Of a stretch of DNA of 64,000 nucleotides, positions 9,720-22,650 are shown one piece after another. The notes under the pieces are model-generated. The model worked only from the letters and a program-made list of their open reading frames with translations, made no database searches and had not been told where the DNA came from. A program made the translations under genes and the position numbers. Position 1 is the stretch's first letter. The number at the start of each line of letters is the position of its first letter. Source of the stretch: Adineta steineri (Eukaryota > Rotifera > Eurotatoria > Adinetida > Adinetidae); the NCBI GenBank assembly GCA_905250115.1, contig CAJNOI010000065.1, positions 237,912-301,911 on the forward strand. The letters are read 5' to 3'.

Positions 9720-12594
9720 TTAGCTAGCTCCAGTACCAATATAATCAACAATAGCAGAACGTAAAAAGTGCAATCGTTGTTCTTCATCATGTCTTAAACG
9801 TGAAATTTCTTGATCACGATGATTTAATGTTGTTTGTAACTCAGTTACACGACTTTCAAGCTCACGAATTGTATGTCGATCAGTAAAACGTTGATCTAAA
9901 CATTAAATATTGTTGTTTTTACTTCAAATTTTTTTGTTCGATTACCTTTCAAATCATTTTCTAATTGTTTAATACGATCTTTGAATTCATCAGTCATATC
10001 AATATCTTTTTGATATGAACGTAATTTTTTTTCATAGTCTGTTTTAGTTTTTTCACGAATTTCAAGAATTTCATTATCTTTACTTAACATTGTCTAATCA
10101 AATAAGATATATAAAATCAATTTAAAACAAAAAACAAATTTTACCGATTGTATCGAATCAACTTGTCGTTTAAATGTTTCAATTTCAACTGATTGAAAAT
10201 TAATCTTTTGTTGAAGTTCTCGATTTGCAATTAATTGTTGATTATAACGAGACTAAGATAAACAAAGGTATGGTTAGATATACATAGAGCTCAGATTTAA
10301 AACTAGAAGGGTATACGAAAGATGCTGATGGGAATTTGGACTAGACATGACCCAAACCTAGAGTTAAACTCCAAAACGGTTTGAATCTGAGTTTGGGTCA
10401 TGTCTAGACACTAAATGAACCCTTTCAACTTTATCCTCATCCGCATTCCTTAGTAATATTCAAAAGAAAAGATAAATTACTTCAAGTTCGTCTTTGGAAT
10501 TAGTTAATGCCCGTAAACGATCTTCAATTTCTTGTTGTTTTTTTTCTTCTTCATTTTTAATTCGAATTTTTTCTTGTTGAAGTCTTTCATCATGTGTTAA
10601 TTTTTGTGTTGATATTGTTGATTTAAGTGTATTGATTTCCTTAAATTTATAAAAGAAAGTTTGTCGTTTTTTTACAAAACAAAGAATTAATATTTATACT
10701 CGTTCGAGTGATGTACGAATATTTTCAAGTTTACTCATTTGTTCTTTAAATGTTTGTTCAGTTGATATATGAGCTTCTTTTAAACGTTGTACATCACGAT
10801 TTAAAATTAATTCATTATCTTTTAAATCTTCTTTATGTTTTATTTTTAAACGTTCGTTTTCATCATTTATTGTAGTTAATTTTATTTGATGATTACGATC
10901 ATTGATAGTTATCTAAATAAAAAAATTTTTTTATAAAAAGTTGAAAAAATAACAGGACATACAGTTTCTTGAAGTTCACGAATAGTTGTTTGAAGATTAT
11001 CATTTTTTCGTTCAAGATCATGAAGTTTCTCATTTAAACGACGTTGATTTTCAATATTTTCATTTAAATTTCGTTGAAGTTTTTCTTGAATATCAATTAA
11101 TTCCTAAATAATATTATTTTTTTATTAAAAGTTATTTTTTCTAATTCAGAATTACATCTTTTTCATGTTTACATTCTCGTCGAATTTTTTGTATTAATTC
11201 TTCTTTATCAATTTCCATTCGTTTCATATCATTCTGTACATCATCATATTGTCGTTTACTTTCAATTAAATCATTTTCAAGTGATGTATTTCGAGTTGAT
11301 ACAGCTAAAAATGCTAATTTTCTTTCATCTAATGCTTCTTGTAATTTATTTAATTTTTCAGTTAATGTCCTAACAAAAATAAAGTAAATATACAAACTAT
11401 TGATAAAGGATTGTGTTTTACTTATTTGCTTTAAGCATTGCTTGTTCTTGTATTGACATACGTGTTAATGTTGTTGTTATTTCACGATCTTTTTCTGTAT
11501 GAACATGTTGTAATTGTCGAGAAAGTACAGCCATATTTTGTGAATGACCAAAATGCATTTGACGTTGTTCATTATTTTTTGATAATGCATTCGCTATTTG
11601 AAAAAAACAAGCATATTTTTTCTTATATATGACTGATAAAATAAAACATACCAATACTCTGCATAATATCATCAGGTATATTATTACCAACTAATTGTAA
11701 ATCGTCTATTGTTGTATTTGTTTGACAAAGTAATAAGAGAGCTCGACCACCAATTAATCCAACATTATTCCAACGAAGATCTATTGATAGATTTTGTTTT
11801 CTTAATTATATATTTTGTTTGATTACATACCTAATGCACGTAATGTTATATTTCGTTTTAAAGCTGTTGCTAATTCTGACCCACCAACATGATTTATATC
11901 ATTATTACGTAAATCAAGTTCAATTAAAGCTTTATTATCAGCAAGTGCATCACAAAAAATACTAAATGCCGGAGAATTCATTGTACCTAATTGATTCCAT
12001 TCAAGTCGTAAACTAAAATAAAAATTCTTGTTTTTCATAACCAATAGAATTACTTTACTTACTTTCTAAGTGTTTGATTTCTTCTCAATACTTTCGCTAA
12101 TGCTTCAGTTCCAGCTCCTTGAATACCATTTCCCTTTTGTTATAAAATAAATGTCTATGAACCATTATGTAATGATTATCTACCTTTAATTCTAATGTTT
12201 TGCATGTTGTATTAGTTACAAGTCCATGAAGAAGGGCTTGTAAAGCTTATTAAAATGAAGAAAAGAATAATAATTTCAATTTTAATCCTATGTTTACCAT
12301 CACTTGATAAATTACAATCATTAAGATGAATACTTGTAAATATAAAATCATGTGTAAGAATTTTTCCTAATACTGAACATTGTGATTCAGGAATATTGAA
12401 TGATGATAAATTTAAACTTTTTGTTTTATTATCTTCACCAGAAACTCTTTAAAGAATTGAAGAAAATAACTATATAGTTTTAGTTTATATAAAAAATTCT
12501 TTTTCTACTTTTGAATTTCGCCTAAAAGTAATTCATTAGGTTCAACATGATAAGTTTTACAATATTCTTGATAGAGCTTTTTAAACTGATCCAT
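9720..12594 (-). CDS. LRRC45: Leucine-rich repeat containing protein 45 (centrosome linker)
   Basis: Fourteen exons join in frame to about 570 aa, against roughly 670 in mammals. Residues 1-200 hold leucine-rich repeats of the ribonuclease-inhibitor type, including [24 protein letters not shown] and [15 protein letters not shown], which match LRRC45 closely. The remainder is almost continuous coiled coil (for example [15 protein letters not shown]), ending with the family's C-terminal [19 protein letters not shown]. In vertebrates LRRC45 sits at the proximal ends of centrioles and helps hold them together; the same role here is inference from homology. Introns are 45-65 bp except one of about 228 bp (10253-10480) that contains an inverted repeat. 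Start: the ATG at 12594 begins [12 protein letters not shown], matching the family N-terminus. Confidence 0.93.
10341..10407. repeat. Inverted repeat inside an LRRC45 intron
   Basis: CTAGACATGACCCAAAC (10341-10357) is followed after 33 bp by its perfect reverse complement GTTTGGGTCATGTCTAG (10391-10407). A second, outer inverted match pairs CTCAGATTT (about 10290) with GAATCTGAG (about 10383). The host intron is about four times longer than its neighbours, so a small hairpin or MITE-like insertion is likely. Confidence 0.6.
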
Positions 12595-13621
12595 ATTATA
12601 ATTCTTCTAAGCTAAAAATGAGAAAGTATTATCATTCAGCCATATTGAAATTCAATTCTTATAAGTATCAATGCAACCATTTACTAAACTTCATCAAATT
12701 ATTTTTTCATAGATATTATGATTTTATTTGAATAAAAAAAGTATTCAAATTTCATTTATAATTATAAAAACATATATAAATTAGACTTGAGATAGATGTC
12801 AGTATACGAAATCATCGTTTGAAAATAACGGAAAATTGGAATAGATGAATTTTATTATATGTTTTGCTTAATTTCAATACAAAAGTTTTGATTTGAAGAA
12901 ACGCTGTTCGATATTAAAATCAAGATTATGTTGATTGTTAACTAAAACAAGTTTTTTACAATAAATTCAGATGTCTATATCATTATTAAAAATTCACTTC
13001 ATCACAGTGCCGAAAGTCTCCAGTTTCTCAATGCAATTTACAGCACAACATGTCGCTAATCTGGTGAAAGTGCCACTACGAAGATCTTTTAAAAATATCG
13101 TTTTAAGTCACAATCTGTAAATATTTAACTAATCTGATTATATTCATAAATTTACCAGTGAAAATTTTTGCAACTATCACGCTTTGATTACAGAACAAGT
13201 TTAAGCGAGACTGAATCTCTTTGAAAATGATTCCTGACTACGTCATATCACAAAAAGTATACAGAAAAATTATGAAAGTTAGTTGTTTGAATCACGTCTA
13301 GTCTATAAAGCACAAAAATAATAAATCATCACATAGCAACTAATACGTCTATTGTATCATTAAATAATCGCTATAGCAACTTATAAACGGATAAGAAAAA
13401 GAGAATTTTAGCTAGTACATCTCACCTTATCTCTTGTTTTTCTTCTCTGGATTATTCCATGTCTTCAAACTTCATGACACTTATTTATTCATTCTCTTCT
13501 CTCCTCTCATTTTTTGTTGATATAAAAAGGAAAGAAAAACGCAGAAAGAAATCATCATAGTAGGAAAAAAAGAATCAAGCAACATCTAAAAAAATTTTAT
13601 CGACATCAAGGTCAATTCAAA
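12595..13621. other. Divergent promoter region between LRRC45 and the EF-hand gene
   Basis: About 1 kb of AT-rich DNA lies between two divergent start codons. No ORF with family resemblance and no clear repeat. It should contain both promoters. Confidence 0.4.
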
Positions 13622-14369
13622 ATGCCGGTTAGTATACAATTGAAAACTTTAATTTAGAAAGAAAGTTTTTCGAATTTATTCTTTTCAGCGAGGACATGGA
13701 AAATTATCAAAAACTCAAATGAAAGGTAAAATAAATTAAATTTATTATCTCTATTATTGTTTTTTTTCCTATTAGAATTACGTGATGCATTCGATATGTT
13801 TGATCGTGATCAGAGTGGATCTATCTCTTCATCGGAACTTAAACAACTTTTAATCGCATTGAATTTTAAACCAACAGAAAATTTACTTCGAAAGGTGATG
13901 AGAGAAATGGATGCTGATGGTATGTAGTTTCCATATAGGAAAAACGAACAGAAAGTATTTTACTTCATATGTTCTAGGTAATGGTACTAGTAAGTGTCTT
14001 TTTTTCTTCTTAATAAATATTTTATTAAAATAGAGATCTTTTTTATACAGTTGAATTTGATGAATTTGTTAAAGTTATGGGAAGTGTTTATGCACGAAAA
14101 TTAACAGATGATGAAATGCAACGAGCATTTAAATGTTTTGATAAAGATGATTCTGGTGAATAAAAAACATTTTCTTCTTTTTTTCTAAAGATTTATTATT
14201 TGATTACATAGGTTTTATAACAATTGAAGAACTTCGAGATGTTTTACGTCAGTTGAATCAAAATACTAGTGAAAAACATTTGAAAGATATGGTAAATCAA
14301 CTTGATGAAGATCATGATGGAAAAATTAGTTATGATGAATTTGTACATATGTTACAAGGAATGTCATAG
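13622..14369 (+). CDS. Calmodulin-like protein with four EF-hands
   Basis: Six exons (13622-13627, 13689-13725, 13776-13919, 13978-13989, 14051-14155, 14212-14369) join to 153 aa, close to calmodulin's 149. Four canonical 12-residue calcium loops are complete: DRDQSGSISSSE, DADGNGTIEFDE, DKDDSGFITIEE and DEDHDGKISYDE, each with acids at positions 1, 3 and 12. The short N-terminus MPRGHGKLSKTQMK is basic. Exon 1 codes only two residues, and exon 4 is just 12 nt and lies inside the second loop. The sequence is too diverged to be the canonical calmodulin, so it is best called calmodulin-like (possibly calcium-sensor or centrin-related). It presumably binds calcium and regulates target proteins. 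Confidence 0.9.
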
Positions 14370-15738
14370 AAATATGAATGAAAAACTTTATGAATTTTTG
14401 TAGTTTTGTATTGTTCTTTTTTTGTCAATATACATGCTTATTAATCGTCATTTGAAATAAAAATAAAAACTTATCTCATTAAATTACAATATCGTACAAT
14501 ATAAAAGCCGTTCCGTTATATAAGAACAATTCAATATCTAACTATAATCTCTCATTACGAGCCCTGAATATAATTTCATCTTCTGCAAATTACTAAACAC
14601 TTAAGTTTTAAATATGATGTAGATTGAGTAAAATTACAAAATCTTACCATACTAATTACAGTTATGCATCTGAGAGGTCAATATTAAGTTTGGTAACTAC
14701 CAATTTCTAATCAATACATTCCATTCATGACTCAAAATAAGGTTTCGAGATAATTATGCATCAACAAACATTGACGAATATAAAAATAACAAACTATTTT
14801 CGTTTAATTTTTCTTTTCTATATGTTTGCATTTACAAAATGTTATTTGAGTACATATACACACCCTCGAATTCATGAATCACTGTTATAGTTACCAGTTA
14901 AAATAATAATCTAGTCATTTTGTTTTTAAAGATATTGTAAGTCTCCCTTTTTCGCGGAAAATTTGTAGATATTAAACGTTGTCGTAGACATGAGCTCCAA
15001 AGAAAAATAATTATTCAACTCTTTGTATTGGATTCTAATAATAGATTTTATTTTTTATCATTTCACTTGTCAAGTTCAGGCATATATAATGCAATGTTAT
15101 AAAGTAATAATTGCTTGATAAAAAATAATGCCGATAGCTAATTTATTACTACGTTAGAGTTCATTACTTACGATAAATCTTTTTTGTCAGAAAAAAATGA
15201 ACTAATACGATAACTATTATTTTTCCTATTTGCTTGATTGCATTAAATCGATTGCAAAGAAATTTAATAAAAGCAATGACTATCACATGTGACTTCTATT
15301 TCTTTGCAGCGAATTCCCATAATTACGATAGTTCAAAAGTTGAATCCAGTTATGATTTTAACTAGTCCTCTCAAAAAATTATTAACAGACTTTTACTTCT
15401 GGTAGTAGGCTAGTGTATTGAATTCAGAATTTTATTAGTGATATTCAAGCACTATTTCTCTTTCAATTTGACAATAAAAATTTTTAAATTAAAATCAAAA
15501 AAATACTATTCTATGTCAAAAACGACATCTGTCGACAACTGTCTTCAATGGTTTACTAGTAATAAATCATGGATTTCACCATTCTAGAGTATATAGGATA
15601 CAATAACAGCTCACTGAAATTTATGCTTACGTGTCTATTTGACTCATTTAGATATGTATTCTAAATTGTTCACTTCTATATATTTCTATAACTTCTTCCT
15701 TTATTAACTAATTCTTTCACATAATATTTATATCAATC
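14370..15738. other. Intergenic region
   Basis: About 1.4 kb of AT-rich sequence between two plus-strand genes, with no recognisable coding segment, RNA gene or obvious repeat. Confidence 0.4.
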
Positions 15739-16388
15739 ATGCCAATTCAATTATCAGATTTCCAAAGTAAAATAAACAAAAATGATATAATTTTATTAGA
15801 AAAAAAGTTTCTTTTTCTTTTTCCTAATAGAGATCGGTCTCGGTCTTTCAATATTCGGTGGCGGTTTTATATTCCTTGGTATGATCTTCTTCTTCGATAA
15901 AGGTTTACTTGCAGTTGGAAATGTAAATTTTATTTTTAAAATGATCTTTTCATGATTATATAATTTACTTTATATATAGATCCTATTTCTGGCTGGTTTA
16001 AGTATGATTATTGGTTTTGAACGTACATTTCGTTTCTTCTTTCAACGTTATAAAATCAAGGCTTCTCTATTATTTTTTGGTGGTATCACAGTTGTTCTAC
16101 TTGGTTGGCCATTGATAGGAATGATTATTGAATTCTATGGATTTTTTCTTCTATTTGGGTATATTACATAATATTTTATTTATTATATCACATCATATTT
16201 TCTTCTAGTGGTTTTATTCCTATTGCGATTAATTTTCTTCGACGTTTGCCTATTATTGGTTCACTTTTATTGTTACCTGGCATTCGACAAGTTCGTAGAA
16301 AACTTTTTTTTATTAAATAAATAATCTTATTTTCTTCTTTCTCTTTTAGCTTATCGATAAATTATCTGAGAGTAGATCAATAGTATAA
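15739..16388 (+). CDS. GOLT1B: GOT1-family Golgi transport protein (GOLT1B-like)
   Basis: Five exons (15739-15766, 15831-15922, 15980-16158, 16209-16290, 16350-16388) give 139 aa, the usual length of the family. Four hydrophobic helices carry GOT1 signatures: IGLGLSIFGGGFIFLGMIFF with FDKGLLAVGN, GFERTFRFFFQ, GWPLIGMIIEFYGFFLLF and RRLPIIGSLLLLPGIR. GOT1 proteins are small tetra-spanning membrane proteins of the early Golgi/ER that support vesicle traffic, possibly with syntaxin-5; that role is from homology. The splice between LLFGG and GFIPIA is supported by phase (2/2). The next gene starts about 490 bp downstream on the same strand. Confidence 0.94.
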
Positions 16389-16876
16389 TAACATTTTTTT
16401 TCTTTTCTAATAGTTCAGATGTGTGTCTGAACAATTCAGTTTGTTTTTTTCTTTTTGTTTGTTAAACATACATGTTCTTTCTTTTTCTGTTTGTGTTTGA
16501 AATTATTAATGAAAAAAAACGTGAAAACTCAGCAACATTCATGTTCCTTTTCGTTTGTTATTTATCTAATAGGTAATATTGACATTTAAAATCGTTCAAT
16601 TATTTTGTTTTTAGATGATTTACATAAAAACATATTATTCGACTATTAATGTTTATTAGAATAGAAAAATTATTATGCCTATTCAGTATGGTTTCCAACC
16701 GATTTTAAGAAATAGTAAGATTAAAATTATATCTGTTTGAATCTTTGAGTAAAGCATAAGTCAACGAGTATTGGATAGATAGTTTTTTTTCTCCTTAGGG
16801 AATAAACAGACTTTTCTCTTTTCCAATTCTTTTTAATAAATCTGATTAATAATACGTAAAAAGAACAAAAATATCA

Positions 16877-19578
16877 ATGATGTCGGAAGTCGGTATGTAA
16901 TACTCGATTCTTATTTGTCCTTATTTAAATTATAGGATAAGTATTTTTGCTTTGATATACAGTATATAATCAACTTCAGAACGCTACCATAGATGATTTT
17001 GACAGTCTGTTATTATATAATCATTCTATTATAATTATTGTGCATCTATGAAACTAAATCTATTCTTTATTTTATCTCAACTAAACTTAATATTGATTGT
17101 TCTTCATACTATTTTCTAGCTCGTCTGTCACTAAAACGTACATGTATTATACTCAGATATACAGTGCAACATAATATTCTTCGTAGTCTTTCATCAACGT
17201 AAGTTCATTTATTGATATGAATAAAATATCCCTCTCGTTCATTGTAGACCATTCATTGCTTATCGTCATGATCGATTATTCCAGCAAAAAACCATTGATT
17301 TATCAAAACGCTCACAAACTAGCTCAACTATACCACCAGCTTCAAATGGTGAAAGTCAACCGATTACATCTAATAGCAATGCACCTGCTATAGACCCATT
17401 ATCAAATGGAGTAAAAGGTCTATATATAGATATATAAATATCCATACCATTTATTTGTTTCAGTTCCAACACTTACACCCGTAGTATCCGATGTTGATTT
17501 AAGTTATACACAAAATAAATTGATTACAGCTGTACGAGCGATGCATGAATATTTATTAAAACCATCGTAAGTTTATTTTAAATGATACGAAAACTTTCAT
17601 TTATGCTTTGTTTTATGCAGAGATTTGGAAGCATTGAAGCAATATAAAACACGTTCACCCTATTCAGATGTTGCTGATACTTCACGAATGCTTACAGTTT
17701 ATCGACGAGGTGATGTTGAAAAACGGTAAGATTAAATTAATTCGATATTTTCTATTGTTTTTTTGTTCTTTTTATTTTTAAGAGCCTATGAAGTTTGGGG
17801 TAGTCCAGAAATGTTATCGAAAGAAAAAGCAAAACGTGCTAAAAATCGACAAGATGAATATGAACGTAATTGAAATACATAAACTATATATTGTTTTATT
17901 TCATTTGTCTCGTATTAATAGCTGTCTTCAGTTTAAAAAAATCTGTTAAAGAATATCAAAAACGTTTATCATTATTAGAAAATGCTTCATTCGATAATCG
18001 AAAATCAGTAAATTATATTCCTAATTTAAAACAAAAAATGTTTATTTTTTCATAATTAGGTTAAAAAGAATATTCTTACAACTGGTAGTGGAAAAGTAGT
18101 TATTGCAGCAGTAGTTATGTAAGATTAAATTTAATATTAAATAAATCAATTTTTAGTTTGTCTCATTAATCTAGTAATGCAACAAATGCAGTTGTGAAAA
18201 CAATTGGTTGGTTATTTACTGGTTCAGCTTCATTATTTTCCGAAGCCGTGCATTCCATTGCTGATACATGCAATCAACTGATATTAACTTTTGGTCTATG
18301 GCAATCAATTAAAAAACCGAATCCAGAACATCCGTAAATAAGAGTGAATTTCGAATTAATTGAAATTAAAGAATGTTTATTGTTTAGTTATGGTTATTCA
18401 AATATGACTTATATATCATCATTAATAAGTGGAGTAGGAATATTTTGTTTCGGTACTGGTTTAGCTTGGTATCATGGTGTATTAGTATTATTACATCCAC
18501 AAGAAATGCAATCAGTGTTTTGGGTATTGCAAGAGATGTAGAGTTTTTGATTTGGAAATGATTTGTATTGTATTTTTTAGGGTATAGCACTTTTAAGTGG
18601 TTCATTGATTTCTGAAGGAGGTTTGTTTTAATTGTTTCTTAATTTGAATTTATTATATTTTCTTTTGTATTTTAGCAACACTTTATATGGCTGTCAATGA
18701 AATTCGAGCATCAGCAAAAGAGACTGGCATGAGATTTTGGGAATACGGTATTTAAATAGTCTATATATTTCTATTGATTAATTGTTCTTCTTCTTCTTTG
18801 TATAGTTGGTCAAGGATATAAACCAAATGTGAATGTTGTTTTACTGGAAGATCTCGCAGCTGTTTTAGGAGTATGTGTAGCTGCTTCAGCTATGGGTCTT
18901 TCAGCTTATCTTCAATCACCTATTCCAGATGCCATTGGATCACTTGTAATTGGTGGTATTCTAGGTGCTGTTGCTTCATTTATAATCTATTCGAATACTG
19001 CTGCACTTGTTGGACGGTGAGTTTCAAAAAAGAAATTTTTATATTTTCTCTTTTTGATTTTATTAACATAGATCTATCCATCCGAATCAAATTGAAGCAA
19101 TCAATAATGACTTAGAAAATGATCGAATGGTTCGGTAAGTTGAATTATATACTAGATTTGTTTTTAGAATTCTTCTTTTTTTTCTATTAGTGCTCTGTAT
19201 GATATAAAAGCAACAGATATGGGTTCACAATCAGTCATGTTTAAAGCTGAAGTGGATATTGATGGACGAGAAATAACTCGATCATATTTAGAACGAATTG
19301 ATATACAACTTATTCTTGAAGTTAGTGAAATAATTTCAATTTATAAAATAAATTATTGTTTTTTTAAAGGAAATTCAAAAAATAGATACAATTCAGTCAG
19401 CTGAAACATTTCTTCTTAAACATGGAGAGAATGTTGTCGATAGAGTTGGAGCAGAAATTGATCGTATCGAACGCAATCTTCGAGTAAAATTATTTTCTTT
19501 TTTCTTTTAAAATTTCTATTTTATTTCTTTTAGAAAAAACATCCATATTTACGACATGTCGATTTAGAAGTTCTCTAA
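16877..19578 (+). CDS. SLC30A9: Zinc transporter SLC30A9 (ZnT9)
   Basis: Seventeen exons join with matching phases to about 556 aa (human about 568). The middle carries the family's unusual nuclear-factor-like segment (LITAVRAMHEYLLKPSDLEA, then TVYRRGDVEKRAYEVWGSPE). The cation-efflux domain follows, with GSASLFSEAVHSIADTCNQL (helix 2, containing the HxxxD metal site), HPYGYSNMTYISSLISGVGI, GSLISEGATLYMAVNE and NVVLLEDLAAVLGV (helix 5). The C-terminal domain includes KATDMGSQSVMFKAEVDIDG and ends RHVDLEVL. SLC30A9 exports zinc from mitochondria and other organelles; this is family knowledge. The first exon (16877-16892, coding about five residues) is the least certain part. Residues 1-90, rich in Ser/Pro/Asn, are likely a targeting and linker region. 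Confidence 0.93.
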
Positions 19579-20546
19579 CATACAACGCTTTTATTTTTGA
19601 TTATTTTTTCATGTATTTAGTCGCTTTACTTTTTCTTGTAAATATATATATTAAATATATATTCTTTATCGCATCCATTTACGAACACATGATAGTATAT
19701 ACAATTAGATATTAATGCAATGATTACACAATCTATATATATATTTGTAAATTTAAGTTATACAAATTGATAAAAGAAAATATTTCACGAATAAATCTTT
19801 TGCAAAATAGTTGGCTTGATCCTGATAGTATGGATGGTGAGCAATATATTAACCTGTTACCGATCTAGTCTGCCTTCGCCAAAAATGAAATTCACCGAAT
19901 CGATCCTGATCTTTTAACTGATATATCAACTGAAACACTTCTTTTAACTATGTCAAATCAATTTGCCAGTAAATCAAACGGAATTAGACTTTGAAGATAG
20001 TGATTTTCTACTGAGGATATTATTTCAGTCTCACACGCATTACTTTGTGCTGGTTTAGATGATGATTTTCTCAATTCTTGTGTTATGACTGATTCATTAA
20101 AAATGTGTGGTAACAACGAATATTGCCGTTTAAAATACAAATATATTTATTCGCTTGATAAAATCTTCAGTATTATTAATGTAGAATAGAAGAAATACAG
20201 AATTATGTCACATTTAATTGTATACACAAATTAATGAATAGTAAGAATATTTGTAACAATTCAATTTTTTTTTATTGAAAATAACACACGATAAAAAGCC
20301 TACTTTATATGTGAAAAACAATGAGAAGAAACGATTATATTATTCTATTGAACAATCAATGTAAAAAAAAGAATATATTTACACACAGAAAAAGAATTCA
20401 TTGACTTTGTCAACACGAATACCTTGTAAATTCGACCAAAATAGTAAAATTTGATCGTTCTCTTTGATGAAAATAGAAAAGTATTTACGCAACTTCGATG
20501 TATGCCATGTTTCTTTTATCGATATACTTTTAATTAAAAAAATGAC
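19579..20546. other. Intergenic region with a possible decayed coding fragment
   Basis: Convergent space between SLC30A9 and a minus-strand membrane gene. From about 19805 to 20190 the plus strand shows protein-like stretches in different frames (for example SWLDPDSMDGEQYINL near 19808 and HALLCAGLDDDFLNSC near 20037) broken by stops. This could be a decayed gene piece, but I recognise no family. The rest looks like ordinary AT-rich DNA. Confidence 0.25.
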
Positions 20547-21450
20547 TCATTCACTTGTTAAAGTATTTTTCATTATTTGATAATGCACAATAATTAATAA
20601 TGTTTTCAATATTTCGAACAAGAGATAAACAGAAAATACACAAATAGACAAACCAATGATAAGTGTGTACTTAAGACATGATTGATCATCAATAAAAAAT
20701 TCTCCATGAATACATAGACATATAATAATAAATAAATTCGATATAAAAAATAATCGAAATGGTTCTTTGAAGATCATTATTATACAAATTGTATTGATGA
20801 AACAAATTAGTATCGAAAAATACTGTAACGGAAGTAATATCTCATCATATTCATGTTTAATATGTCGATTGTTTTCTAATATACGAGAAATATGTTGTGA
20901 ATCTAATTGTGCCATTAAATAATCACATCGTCCACAGGATAAATCATTCGGAATAAAATTTGATTTTAAATCATCTGATAATTGTTTTAATTCTTGTTTA
21001 TATTTATTTATTGTTTCTTTTTCAACTTGTAAATGTTCAGAAAAATATTCTTGTTTCAAATAAATATTATTCATCATTGGATAATAGATTGAAAATGCTT
21101 TCGAATAAATAATAATTAATATAAAACATATCAATAACAATATCTTCCCATTACGATCGATTAATGAATCAATTGGTTTTAGTGGCTGAAAATAGAAAAC
21201 AATCAGATTATTTCCTCTCTGAGATTTTCTTCAAAAATACAAAACAATGAAATCCTTTTCACAATCTTCTATCAATTGGCGACATACCAGATTATCGAAA
21301 CATTTTTTATACAATTTCTCTTCTAGAAGAATAAAAAGTAAAAAATAATTTTGCAAAATTTTAATTAATTCGATTTCCAACGTTACCAAGTAGATTCGGA
21401 GAATTGATTGTATTCAGTGTGTTAGCATTAAAATCTGAATACGACGACAT
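20547..21450 (-). CDS. Four-helix membrane protein, unknown (tandem paralogue 1)
   Basis: Three exons (21387-21450, 21288-21322, 20547-21185) give 245 aa starting MSSYSDFNANTLNTIN. There are four hydrophobic helices: ILLLICFILIIIYSKAF, then after a polar loop of about 80 residues YFSILICFINTICIIMIF, LFFISNLFIIICLCIHG and TLIIGLSICVFSVYLLFEIL. The loop between helices 1 and 2 contains a coiled-coil-like stretch and a CGRC motif. The arrangement (large loop first, three helices close together) is not that of classical tetraspanins, which have CCG motifs in the large second loop. The neighbour just upstream has the same architecture, so the pair is probably a tandem duplicate. Function unknown. 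Confidence 0.65.
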
Positions 21451-21540
21451 GATGATGATAATAAAAAGCTCTGAAAAACATGAACAGTTACTATTGAAAG
21501 AAAAAGAACGATAACGACAACAATAAAAAACAAAATACTA

Positions 21541-22196
21541 TTATCTGTTCCTTTCTATTTCAATAAATATAATGTCAAGTATTATTTCATAACACGATTT
21601 TAACAGAATAATCCAAGATACAAAAAGAATGGAAAATGTAAGGGCTATAGCGGCTGTTGGGTCATGTACATAGATAGAACTGAAGATGAAAAAAAAAGAG
21701 AGAAAAGAGACAACTGAAATAAACATCGACCCATCAAAAACAACAAAAACGACAATTAAATTAACAATAGAAAAAATATTTAATAACGTACGTATTGTTT
21801 TTAATTGTCGTTTTCGTTGTTGCTGCATATTTATCATATTTTTTATACGACTGAAAGTACTGCGATATGCGTTGCAGTGAAAACAGTTATGTTCATTGTG
21901 GATCATGTTTGCTAATATTTCGGCTAATTTCGTGTCATTAACTTCATTCAGCTTTTCATTCGTTTCAAGGAGCAGAAGCGACGAATTAAGAGCACATAAA
22001 CCGAACAAGGAAAAATAAACAATCATCAAACCAAACAACAAGAAAAACAGATAACATGAATTAGTTCGTCGTAAATAATTTGCTGTTGGCGTCTTAAAGA
22101 ACAAGAAAACAACTTTAGTAATCATCAAAATAAAGAAGAATTGACGGTATCGAAAAACATTGAACACTAAGGTAGTTGACCATGGGGAATCTAGTC
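21541..22196 (-). CDS. Four-helix membrane protein, unknown (tandem paralogue 2; first exon not resolved)
   Basis: The last exon codes about 218 residues, ending IEIERNR. An AG acceptor at about 22197 opens the frame (LDSPWSTTLVFNVFRYRQ); I could not place the exon with the start codon with confidence. Helices: YLFFLLFGLMIVYFSLFG, then a loop with ELNEVN-type polar residues and a CFHC motif, then TLLNIFSIVNLIVVFVVF, FISVVSFLSFFFIFSS and ALTFSILFVSWIILL. The architecture and a C-x-x-C pair at the same place match the adjacent downstream gene, although sequence identity is low. The two lie head to tail about 90 bp apart. Function unknown. Confidence 0.55.
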
Positions 22197-22595
22197 CTGA
22201 GATCGATTAGAATGAATTAGTCAATTAGGTAGTTATTAATTAATAATTTTAATGATTCTAGCGAAAAATGAATCACAGGTAACTAACTAGAAACTGTAAT
22301 GGTGCGAAAAAAAATCTTCCTCAAAAATTTTAGTCAAATAGTAAATTTTGTAGCAATATGCGAAACAACGGTTTTTCACAGAAATTGAGTAAAATGTTTT
22401 AGAGAGCTTCGATCAACCTCATCCAAACGTTGCTGAAAAGAGTAGCATCAAATCTACCCAAACGCAAAATCAAAAATAATTCTTTTCCGAATGTTTTTTT
22501 CAAAAAGAGGGGAAGGGTACCCTTAAGCATGGAATCAAAAAAGAATAAAATTCATTTAAAAAATTGCCCTTAACCATCTTTTTTAGCGATTATAA

Positions 22596-22650
22596 GATGT
22601 GGATATAGGTATCCATGGTTTACGATTCTTATATCCACACCCACTCCTTT
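22596..22650. repeat. Hairpin with GATGTGGATAT / ATATCCACACC arms
   Basis: GATGTGGATATAGG is followed after about 22 bp by TTATATCCACACCC, an imperfect inverted repeat. Similar hairpins occur near 23513-23575, 24321-24363 and 24717-24815. Confidence 0.5.
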
